Source of the DNA: Pseudomonadota bacterium
Lineage (GTDB): Bacteria; Pseudomonadota; Gammaproteobacteria; Xanthomonadales; Rhodanobacteraceae
DNA: 10,501 nucleotides
NCBI GenBank assembly: GCA_018241165.1
Contig: JAFEEK010000485.1
Coordinates: forward strand, 1 to 10,501
Direction: 5' to 3'
The notes under the pieces are model-generated. The model saw only the letters and a program-made list of their open reading frames with translations. It was not told where the DNA came from and made no database searches. The translations under genes and the position numbers were made by a program. Positions 1 to 5,716 of this stretch are shown here, one piece after another; positions within the stretch are counted from its first letter, which is position 1, and each line of letters opens with the position of its first letter.

Positions 1-826
1 ACGCCAGCGGTATCGACTTCTTGCGGTTCAAACTCGCGACGATGTCGCGCGCGATGGCCAGCGCGTGCGCGTCGTTCTGCGCGAAGTGGTCGGCGACGCC
101 GGAGATGGACGTATGCACGTCCGCGCCGCCGAGCGTTTCCGCATCGACGATTTCGCCGGTCGCGGCCTTCACTAACGGCGGGCCGCCGAGGAAGATTGTG
201 CCCTGTTCCTTGACGATGATCGCCTCGTCGCACATCGCCGGCACGTAGGCGCCGCCAGCGGTGCATGACCCCATCACCACCGCGATCTGCGGAATGTTCT
301 GCGCGCTCAAGCGTGCCTGGTTGTAGAAGATCCGGCCGAAGTGTTCCTTGTCCGGGAACACTTCGTCCTGCAGCGGCAGGAAGGCGCCGCCGGAGTCGAC
401 CAGATACACGCAAGGCAGGCGGTTTTCCAGCGCGACTTCCTGCGCGCGCAGATGCTTCTTCACCGTCATCGGGAAATAGGTGCCGCCTTTCACCGTGGCG
501 TCATTGGCAACGACCACGACTTCCGCGCCATGCACGCGACCGATGCCGGTGATGATTCCCGCAGCCGGAGCCGCATCCTCGTACATGCCGTGCGCGGCAA
601 GCGCCGAGAGCTCAAGGAACGGCGAACCGGGATCGAGCAGGCCACGGATACGCTCGCGCGGCAGCAGCTTGCCGCGTGCCGTGTGCTTTTCGCGGGCCTT
701 GTCGCCGCCACCCAGCGCAGTGCGCGCCAATTGCCGTTTCAGATCGTCGACGGTGGTACGCAGACTGGATGCGTTGGCGGCAAATTCGGGCGAACGGGTA
801 TCGAGCTGCGATTCGATAGTGGGCAT
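1..826 (-). CDS. mccB: Methylcrotonyl-CoA carboxylase, carboxyltransferase (beta) subunit, N-terminal part
   Basis: The biotin-dependent enzyme carboxylates 3-methylcrotonyl-CoA to 3-methylglutaconyl-CoA in leucine degradation; this subunit moves the carboxyl group from biotin to the acyl-CoA. The visible 275 residues begin [20 protein letters not shown], the usual start of this family. They carry [10 protein letters not shown] (51-60), the [12 protein letters not shown] stretch (114-125), [20 protein letters not shown] (144-163) and [14 protein letters not shown] (185-198), followed by the [12 protein letters not shown] and GGADVH motifs. The [18 protein letters not shown] segment points to the methylcrotonyl rather than the propionyl or acetyl enzyme. 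Roughly half of the usual ~535 residues is present; the gene runs off the left edge. No strong ribosome-binding site precedes the ATG. In many bacteria an enoyl-CoA hydratase and the biotin subunit follow, which would lie outside this window. The family call is firm; substrate is by resemblance. Confidence 0.93.
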   Translation of the reverse strand, partial: MPTIESQLDTRSPEFAANASSLRTTVDDLKRQLARTALGGGDKAREKHTARGKLLPRERIRGLLDPGSPFLELSALAAHGMYEDAAPAAGIITGIGRVHGAEVVVVANDATVKGGTYFPMTVKKHLRAQEVALENRLPCVYLVDSGGAFLPLQDEVFPDKEHFGRIFYNQARLSAQNIPQIAVVMGSCTAGGAYVPAMCDEAIIVKEQGTIFLGGPPLVKAATGEIVDAETLGGADVHTSISGVADHFAQNDAHALAIARDIVASLNRKKSIPLA

Positions 827-887
827 GGCGTGAATCCAGGCGGAATCTCCGAAGCATATCGGATGCGGGCGGTGATTTCCGATCCCG

Positions 888-917
888 GAAACGAAATCGG
901 CCGCTTGCGCGGCCGAT
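888..917 (-). terminator. Probable intrinsic terminator of the alanine-rich lipoprotein gene
   Basis: A perfect 9-bp inverted repeat (ATCGGCCGC, loop of 4, GCGGCCGAT) occupies 896-917. Read on the minus strand it is followed by TTTCGTTT (888-895). It starts 25 bases after the lipoprotein stop codon and lies before the carboxylase gene, so it would separate the two. The T tract is interrupted, so termination may be partial. This is inference from the hairpin and its position. Confidence 0.6.
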
Positions 918-942
918 CCGTTTGCAGCTTTTCGAAGAGCGA

Positions 943-1326
943 TCAGTGACCCTGATCTTCCTTTTTCGGCTCTTCGGCGGCAGGCGCCGTACCTTGGGCG
1001 GCGGCCTTGACGTCGGCGGCGCCTTGCGCGGCGGTCGCGGCGGTCTCCTGCGCGCCGGTGGCGGCGGCTTGACCGGAAGCGGCGGCGCCCTGCGCGGAAG
1101 CGGCGGCGCCGCTCATGTCACCGGACTTGGCCTGCTCGGCGGCCTGCGTGGCCTGACTTGCAGCCTGCTGTGCGGCGGCGGCGGTTTCCTGCGCCTTCTG
1201 CGCGGTGGCGGCGGCGGCTTCTTTCGCCTTGGCGGCGGCGTCGGCAGCGGCCTGCTGGCCGTTGTCGCCGCAGGCGGCGAGCGCCAGGGTCAGCGAGGCG
1301 GCGATGAATGCGTGTTTGATTTGCAT
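943..1326 (-). CDS. Small alanine-rich lipoprotein, function unknown
   Basis: The product has 127 residues. It starts with a lipoprotein signal peptide, [19 protein letters not shown], with the lipobox LAAC at 16-19. The +2 residue is Gly, so outer-membrane sorting is expected. The mature part is about 42% alanine (46 of 109 by count), has no aromatic residue, and consists of short Ala blocks spaced by K, E, Q and T (about 23-70). A Gly/Ser-punctuated Ala stretch follows, then an acidic-basic tail ending [10 protein letters not shown]. The first part looks helical and could form an extended or coiled structure. The start at 1326 is chosen over an upstream in-frame ATG at 1386 because AAGGGAG (1333-1339) lies 6 bases ahead and the signal peptide begins there. 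The 90 bases up to the thiolase stop hold no convincing promoter. I do not recognise a specific family; a cell-envelope structural role is only a guess. Confidence 0.8.
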   Translation of the reverse strand: MQIKHAFIAASLTLALAACGDNGQQAAADAAAKAKEAAAATAQKAQETAAAAQQAASQATQAAEQAKSGDMSGAAASAQGAAASGQAAATGAQETAATAAQGAADVKAAAQGTAPAAEEPKKEDQGH

Positions 1327-1416
1327 GAGAATCTCCCTTGAGAATTTTCGATTGGTCTGGAATGAACGGAGACAGCGTCCGCCCACCGAGGGTGTCGGTT
1401 TTCGGGCTTTATCAGC

Positions 1417-2592
1417 TTACACCAATTCGATGGCCAACGCGGTAGCTTCGCCGCCGCCGATGCACAGCGAAGCGACTCCTTTCTTGCCGCCGCGCGCCTT
1501 GAGAGCGTACGCGAGCGTGACGACCAGGCGCGCGCCGGAGCAGCCGATCGGATGGCCAAGCGCGCAGGCGCCGCCGTTGACGTTGAGCCTGGCGTGGTCG
1601 ATGCCCAGTTCTTTGATCGGCGCCATCGCGACGACCGCAAACGCTTCGTTGACCTCGAACAGGTCGACATCGGCAACTTTCCAGCCGGCCTTCTTCAGTA
1701 CCTGCTGGATCGCGCCGACCGGTGCGGTGGTAAACCATTCCGGTTCCTGCGACTGGGTGGCGTGGGCGACGATGCGCGCGAGCGGCTTGATGCCGAGTCT
1801 CTTCGCGGTGTCTTCATCCAGCAGTACGGTCGCGGCGGCGCCGTCGGAAATACTCGATGAACTGGCGGCAGTAACGGTGCCATCCTTCTTGAAGGCCGGC
1901 TTCAGGGTCGGAATTTTCGCGACGTCGGACTTGCCGGGTTGCTCGTCCGTGGCGTATTCCACATCGCCCTTCTTGCCGGCGACCTTCACCGGCACGATTT
2001 CTGCGGCAAAGGCGCCGGACGCGATCGCGGCCTGCGCACGCTTGACCGATTCGGTGGCGAAAGCGTCCTGTGCCTCGCGCGTGAAGGCGTATTTTTCCGC
2101 GCATTTTTCCGCGAACACGCCCATCGACTGGCCGTCGTAGGGATTGGTCAGTCCATCCCAGGCCATGTGATCGACCAGTTTTGCGTCACCGTAACGCAGA
2201 CCCGTGCGCGCGGCGACCATGTGCGGCGCGTTGGTCATCGATTCCATGCCGCCGGCGACGACGACGGTCGCCGAGCCGGCCTTGATCAGGTCGTGACCAA
2301 GCATGATCGCCTTCATGCCCGAGCCGCAGACCTTGTTGATCGTGGTACAGCCGCTGGATTTTGGAAGTCCGGCAGCGATCGCCGCCTGGCGCGCGGGCGC
2401 CTGGCCGAGATTGGCCGGAAGCACGCAGCCCATGATGACTTCGGAAACTTCCGCTGGCGCGATGCCGGATTGATCGAGCGCGGCCTTGATCGCGGTCGCG
2501 CCGAGCACGGTGGTGGGCACGCCGGTGAACTGGCCGAGCATGGAACCGATCGCGGTGCGCTTGGCGCCGGCGATGACGACGGATGAGGACAT
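1417..2592 (-). CDS. Acetyl-CoA C-acetyltransferase (thiolase)
   Basis: Thiolase family, 391 residues, the normal length. It condenses two acetyl-CoA to acetoacetyl-CoA or runs the reverse thiolysis. The catalytic set is complete: nucleophile Cys89 in NKVCGSG, NEAF at 315-318, His347 in GGACALGHPIGCSGAR, and Cys377 in CIGGG. The central VVAGGMESM stretch (111-119) is also typical. The EVNEAF and NGGACALGHPIG region resembles mitochondrial-type acetoacetyl-CoA thiolase more than the FadA beta-oxidation enzyme. The CoA-loop motif reads TAASSSSISDGAA (241-253), where relatives usually have Asn before the Ser run. The start is fixed by GGAG (2599-2602), 6 bases before ATG. The gene has its own promoter (2623-2652). 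Together with the nearby methylcrotonyl-CoA carboxylase it fits leucine or ketone-body catabolism, but a polyhydroxybutyrate role cannot be excluded. Symbols such as atoB or phaA would be guesses. Confidence 0.93.
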   Translation of the reverse strand: MSSSVVIAGAKRTAIGSMLGQFTGVPTTVLGATAIKAALDQSGIAPAEVSEVIMGCVLPANLGQAPARQAAIAAGLPKSSGCTTINKVCGSGMKAIMLGHDLIKAGSATVVVAGGMESMTNAPHMVAARTGLRYGDAKLVDHMAWDGLTNPYDGQSMGVFAEKCAEKYAFTREAQDAFATESVKRAQAAIASGAFAAEIVPVKVAGKKGDVEYATDEQPGKSDVAKIPTLKPAFKKDGTVTAASSSSISDGAAATVLLDEDTAKRLGIKPLARIVAHATQSQEPEWFTTAPVGAIQQVLKKAGWKVADVDLFEVNEAFAVVAMAPIKELGIDHARLNVNGGACALGHPIGCSGARLVVTLAYALKARGGKKGVASLCIGGGEATALAIELV

Positions 2593-2622
2593 GGCGAACT
2601 CCGCAGCTTGTGGGAACGGTCG

Positions 2623-2652
2623 ATTATAGGACTGAACCGGTACAAGACTGAA
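2623..2652 (-). promoter_or_regulatory. Probable sigma-70 promoter of the thiolase gene
   Basis: On the minus strand a perfect -10 box TATAAT (2628-2623) lies 18 bases after TTCAGT (2652-2647), a weak -35. It starts just past the stop codon of the upstream small gene, and the predicted transcript would have a leader of about 24 bases to the thiolase ATG. The -35 box and spacer are covered by a 10-bp direct repeat (see separate entry). The call rests on motif match and position only. Confidence 0.6.
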
Positions 2653-2655
2653 CCG
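2630..2655 (-). repeat. Two 10-bp direct repeats over the thiolase promoter
   Basis: CGGTTCAGTC occurs at 2655-2646 and again at 2639-2630 on the minus strand, 16 bases apart start to start, with TTGTAC between. One copy covers the -35 box and the other the spacer next to the TATAAT box. This placement would suit a transcription factor site, but no known operator was recognised. Confidence 0.55.
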
Positions 2656-2658
2656 CGA

Positions 2659-2934
2659 TCAACCGAAGTTCTTGTCCAGCTGGCGGTGGATTTCTTCTTC
2701 GATCGCGGGTTTCATCATGCCCAGCAAAAAGCCCAGTTCCGCATGCACGCGCAACTCCGCCTTGCCGACGTGGATGCGTCCGTTCACGCCGCTGCGTGAA
2801 AAGTGCAGGGTATCGTCGTCCCATTCGCTGGTGATCCCGAATTTCTTGCCGATCGCGCCAGCGGTCTTGTCGACAGCCGCCTTGGCCGCCTTGAGGGATT
2901 TGCCGTGCTTGCGGCGGATATCGATGGTCGACAT
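2659..2934 (-). CDS. Polyhydroxyalkanoic acid system family protein (PHA_gran_rgn)
   Basis: A 91-residue protein starting MSTIDIRRKHGKSLKAAKAA and ending EEEIHRQLDKNFG. It matches what I know of the small PHA_gran_rgn family: a basic N-terminal helix with K-x-A repeats (8-31), a central beta segment with WDDDTLHFSRSGVNGRIHV (38-56), then a hydrophobic/acidic C-terminal helix (68-85). The family was named from proximity to polyhydroxyalkanoate genes; its molecular function is not established, and no PHA synthase or phasin gene is visible here. No signal peptide or membrane segment is seen, so it is likely cytoplasmic. The start is the first ATG giving the family N-terminus; its ribosome-binding site is weak (AGGT at 2946-2949). 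It lies upstream of the thiolase on the same strand with a 66-base gap holding a separate promoter. Family assignment is by recall of the pattern. Confidence 0.8.
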   Translation of the reverse strand: MSTIDIRRKHGKSLKAAKAAVDKTAGAIGKKFGITSEWDDDTLHFSRSGVNGRIHVGKAELRVHAELGFLLGMMKPAIEEEIHRQLDKNFG

Positions 2935-2973
2935 GCGGTGCGCACACCTGAATGCGGGCGGATGCCGCGCTTT

Positions 2974-2982
2974 TGCTATGAT
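2974..2982 (+). promoter_or_regulatory. Possible extended -10 element upstream of the FHA gene
   Basis: TGCTATGAT (TGn followed by TATGAT) lies in the 173-base divergent gap between the PHA-family gene and the FHA gene. No good -35 box precedes it, and the leader to the ATG at 3108 would be about 120 bases. A second weaker candidate, TGCTACAGT, lies at 3070-3078. The call is tentative. Confidence 0.3.
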
Positions 2983-3107
2983 GCCGCAAATCCCGCTGGC
3001 AGGGGAAAGGGCGTGGGGACATCTGCATTCGATCGGGCTGCGGCCGCCAACGGCAAACGTGGGCTGCTGTGCTACAGTCGCCGGGCCGCCGGTCGCTAAG
3101 CCTCGCC

Positions 3108-3971
3108 ATGCGTTTGTCATTCCCGAACAACGAACATGCCGATGTGCTGGTCGCCGCCGGCGATACCACCATCGGTTCTGCCGCGGACAATGTGGTCGTG
3201 CTCGCGACGGCCGGGATTGCCGCCCATCACGCACGTTTGACGGTTTCGGAGCGCAGCATCGTGATCGGCGCCTGCACTGCGCAAGCGCGCATTCATGTCA
3301 ACGCGCGGCCGGTCGTCGAGAAAGCGATATTGCGCCTGGGCGACGTCGTCAGCCTGGATACGCTCAAGTTCGTGCTCAAGCCCGATCGCGACGACAGCAT
3401 CAGCGCCGATGTCCCGGCCGGACACGCAACCCCGCCGCCGGCCGCGCCGGCAGATGCGGCACGCGTACGCCAACTGCCGGCACGGGTGGTTCTGCGCGGC
3501 GTTTCCGGTGCCTATTTCGGCAAGATCGTGCCGGTGCGCGGGCGCCTGACGATCGGACGCGGCAGCGATTGCGGACTGGTCCTGGACGAGCCGGAAATGC
3601 CGGCGCATCACGCTGTTGTCGAAAACTCCGGGGACGGAATTTATTTGCGCGCGATCGATTCGGGCAAAGGCACGCAGGTCAACGGCGTGCTGGTCCGCGA
3701 TGCGGTGCTGCACACCGACGACCAGATTGCGTTCGAGCGCAATCGTTTCGTGCTCGAAGCGCCGAGCCTGCCGACGCGCCGGGACCTGGCGCCGGATGCA
3801 CCGGCCGGGCAGGCCGTCAACATCACCCAGACCATGCGCGCAATCGAAAAGCCCGCCGTGGCGCCCGCCACCCCGGCCGATGCCGCCAATCGCAACGATA
3901 TCTGGTGGTTGATCGGCGCCGCGGCGCTGATCGCCGCCGGCATCGCGGTTCTGCTGTACCTCAGGTTCTGA
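3108..3971 (+). CDS. Tail-anchored protein with two FHA-like domains
   Basis: The product has 287 residues. FHA-like domain 1 covers about 1-90, with TTIGSAADN, AAHHARL and HVNARPV. A Pro/Ala linker (about 100-125) leads to FHA-like domain 2 (about 126-217), with LTIGRGSDCG, PAHHAVV and GTQVNG. A second linker (218-262) carries NITQTMRAIEKP. One membrane helix (about 264-284) ends the protein with only LRF after it, so it looks tail-anchored with the FHA domains in the cytoplasm. FHA domains normally bind phosphothreonine peptides. Here domain 1 has Ser instead of the usual Arg after Gly23 and Ala38 where Ser is usual; domain 2 keeps Arg151 but has Pro165 in the Ser position. Binding may therefore differ. 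The ATG at 3108 is chosen because the FHA fold begins there; an upstream in-frame GTG at 3069 is possible, and neither has a strong ribosome-binding site. No secretion-system or kinase gene lies nearby, so the partner is unknown. Confidence 0.87.
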   Translation: MRLSFPNNEHADVLVAAGDTTIGSAADNVVVLATAGIAAHHARLTVSERSIVIGACTAQARIHVNARPVVEKAILRLGDVVSLDTLKFVLKPDRDDSISADVPAGHATPPPAAPADAARVRQLPARVVLRGVSGAYFGKIVPVRGRLTIGRGSDCGLVLDEPEMPAHHAVVENSGDGIYLRAIDSGKGTQVNGVLVRDAVLHTDDQIAFERNRFVLEAPSLPTRRDLAPDAPAGQAVNITQTMRAIEKPAVAPATPADAANRNDIWWLIGAAALIAAGIAVLLYLRF

Positions 3972-4584
3972 GTCGCGCAGCATTGCTCCGCGGTGCATCC
4001 GCGCGTGGTCGCGCGCGCAACCGCGCCAGCATCAAGGCGATCCAGGCGCACAGGTACAGGATCGGCTCGCGGTGGTCGGCTTTCACCAGCCAGTAGTAGT
4101 GCAACACACCAAGCAGGGCGATGAGATAGGCCAGCCGGTGCAACCGCTGCCAGTGGCGGCCGAGGCGGCGCATCGCGCCTTGCGTCGAGGTCAACGCCAA
4201 CGGGATCAGCAGCAGCCATGCCGCGAATCCGACCGTGATGTAAGGCTTTTTCGCAATCTGCTCGAAGATGTCTGCCCAGTAGCCGCCAAGGTCGACGAAA
4301 AGATAAATGAGCAGATGCACGCTGACGTAGAAGAATGCGAACAGGCCGAGCATGCGTCGGAAGCGGACCGCCCTGTGCCAGCCGGTGAACCGTCGCAATG
4401 GCGTGATTGCGAGCGTGGCGAGCAGCAGGCGCAACGCCCAGTCGCCGCTGCGATGCTCCAGTTGCGCAACCGGGTCGGTTCCGAGCGTGCCGTGCATCGC
4501 ATCCCAGACCAGATGCGCGAACGGCAGCAGGCACAGTACGAAGACCAGCGGCTTGGTCGCGGCGATGCGGTCGCGAAACACCAT
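3961..4584 (-). CDS. msrQ: MsrQ, heme-binding membrane subunit of the MsrPQ system
   Basis: A 207-residue inner-membrane protein of the YedZ/MsrQ family. It passes electrons from the quinone pool or a cytoplasmic donor through heme to MsrP in the periplasm. Hydrophobic helices are seen at about 12-30, 49-63, 76-98, 115-132, 146-165 and 172-188, giving six segments, as usual. Family marks include TPLRRFTGWHRAVRFRRMLG (61-80), the helix with His90 (YVSVHLLIYLFVDL), WQRLHRLAY with His149, and LHYYWLVK with His162; these histidines are candidate heme ligands. It starts 2 bases after the msrP stop with no clear ribosome-binding site, which suggests translational coupling. The Arg-rich C-terminal tail (188-207) overlaps the convergent FHA gene by 11 bp. 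The assignment is secure from sequence and partner. Confidence 0.94.
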   Translation of the reverse strand: MVFRDRIAATKPLVFVLCLLPFAHLVWDAMHGTLGTDPVAQLEHRSGDWALRLLLATLAITPLRRFTGWHRAVRFRRMLGLFAFFYVSVHLLIYLFVDLGGYWADIFEQIAKKPYITVGFAAWLLLIPLALTSTQGAMRRLGRHWQRLHRLAYLIALLGVLHYYWLVKADHREPILYLCAWIALMLARLRARPRADAPRSNAARLRT

Positions 4585-4586
4585 GG

Positions 4587-5576
4587 TCAGAAATATTTGT
4601 GCAAGTCCATGCCGGCGTACAGGTGCGCGACCTGTTCGGCATAGCCGTTGAACGGCAAAGTTTCGATGCGGTTGCCGAACAGGTTGAATCCCGTGCCGGC
4701 GATGCGGCGCTCGGTCTTCTGGCTCCAGCGCGGATGGTCCACGGCGGGATTCACGTTCGCATAGAACCCGTATTCGTCCGGCGCCATGACGTTCCATGTC
4801 GTGCGCGGCATGGATTCGACGAATTCGATTTTCACGATCGACTTGATGCCCTTGAAGCCGTACTTCCACGGCACGATCAGGCGCAGCGGCGCGCCGTTCT
4901 GGTTCGGCAACTCGCGACCGTACATGCCGACGGCCAGCAGCGTGAGCGGATGCATCGCCTCGTCCATGCGCAGGCCTTCGCGATACGGCCAGTCGAGGAT
5001 GCGGTCGGCCATGCCCGGCATCTGTGCGGGGCGTTCGACGGTCGTGAACGCGACGTATTTTGCGGAAGCCAGCGGCTTGAATCGATCGAGCAGGCCGGCG
5101 AGCGGAAAACCGACCCACGGGATCACCATCGACCAGGCCTCGACGCAGCGCATGCGGTAGACGCGTTCTTCCAGCGCATGGTTCTTGAGGATGTCTTCGA
5201 GCGTGAAGCGGCCGGTCTTCTCGGCCAGACCCGCGATTTCGACGCTCCACGGATGCGCCGCAAAGCGCCCGGAACGGGCGGCGGGATCGGACTTGTTGGC
5301 CCCGAATTCGTAAAAATTGTTGTAATGCGTGGCGTCGGTGTAGGTGGTTTGCGCCTCGCCATTCGCGTCGTCGACATGCCTGGCGACGGCCAGGGATTTG
5401 TCGGGCAATTTCGCTTGCGGAGCGGTTGCCTGTGGCGATGCGGCTTCAGAGCCGCAGCCGGTGGCGAGCGCGGCTGCGCCGAGCCCAAGCAATCGCAATA
5501 CCTCGCGCCGCCGTCGGTATACCGGTTCCGGCGTGATGGAGGATTGCGACACACCTGCGGGCAGATCACGGCGCAT
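4587..5576 (-). CDS. msrP: MsrP, periplasmic methionine sulfoxide reductase catalytic subunit
   Basis: A molybdopterin enzyme (formerly YedY), 329 residues, that reduces methionine sulfoxide in oxidised periplasmic proteins. The conserved core is intact: YNNFYEFG (85-92), [14 protein letters not shown] (141-154) with Mo ligand Cys144, [15 protein letters not shown] (206-220), [20 protein letters not shown] (227-246), and [20 protein letters not shown] (266-285), a YedY hallmark. The N-terminus has a Tat-type signal: YRRRREVL (20-27), a hydrophobic stretch, then ALATGCGS. The Cys41 there resembles a lipobox, although the residue at -3 is Ala, not the usual Leu. A long region (42-80) between signal and core is Ala/Pro/Gln-rich. 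The ATG at 5576 has GGGA 6 bases upstream; a GTG at codon 9 is possible but has no spaced site. It is the first gene of the msrPQ unit and divergent from the PAS-GGDEF-EAL gene. Confidence 0.95.
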   Translation of the reverse strand: MRRDLPAGVSQSSITPEPVYRRRREVLRLLGLGAAALATGCGSEAASPQATAPQAKLPDKSLAVARHVDDANGEAQTTYTDATHYNNFYEFGANKSDPAARSGRFAAHPWSVEIAGLAEKTGRFTLEDILKNHALEERVYRMRCVEAWSMVIPWVGFPLAGLLDRFKPLASAKYVAFTTVERPAQMPGMADRILDWPYREGLRMDEAMHPLTLLAVGMYGRELPNQNGAPLRLIVPWKYGFKGIKSIVKIEFVESMPRTTWNVMAPDEYGFYANVNPAVDHPRWSQKTERRIAGTGFNLFGNRIETLPFNGYAEQVAHLYAGMDLHKYF

Positions 5577-5644
5577 AAGTATTCCCGATTATGCCGACAA
5601 GACCGGCGATTGCGTGGAAAGCTTCCAAATGCGTCGCCAGACGC

Positions 5645-5675
5645 TTGAACCGGCGCACGCTTGCGGCGCTATACT
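5645..5675 (+). promoter_or_regulatory. Possible promoter of the PAS-GGDEF-EAL gene
   Basis: TATACT at 5670-5675 lies 19 bases after TTGAAC (5645-5650) in the 140-base gap between msrP and the cyclic-di-GMP gene. The spacer is longer than ideal. The expected leader is about 35 bases to the ATG at 5717, which supports that start over an ATG at 5591 that would lie ahead of the promoter. Confidence 0.45.
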
Positions 5676-5716
5676 CGAACGCGAGGAAATTCATCGGTTT
5701 TTTCCGGACGGGGGAA

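Noticed and set aside
853..858. TATGCT on the minus strand as the mccB -10 box
   Set aside because: Position is reasonable, but no -35 box or extended motif supports it.
922..1341. Glycine-rich plus-strand open frame opposite the lipoprotein gene
   Set aside because: The Gly/Leu/Arg-rich product is the mirror of the Ala codons in the lipoprotein gene, which has a proper signal peptide and ribosome-binding site.
1367..1393. Small hairpin after the thiolase stop as a terminator
   Set aside because: Only a 5-bp stem with no following T run; too weak to call.
2659..3234. Longer start for the PHA-family gene at 3234
   Set aside because: The added N-terminus is Arg/Pro-rich, crosses the divergent promoter region and FHA gene start, and the family N-terminus begins at MSTID.
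2672..4096. Long plus-strand open frame across the PHA-family and FHA genes
   Set aside because: It spans the non-coding gap and two real genes in another frame, and is Arg/Ala-rich without motifs.
5588..5593. CATAAT on the minus strand as the msrP -10 box
   Set aside because: No -35 box fits, and the leader to the msrP ATG would be only about 5 bases.
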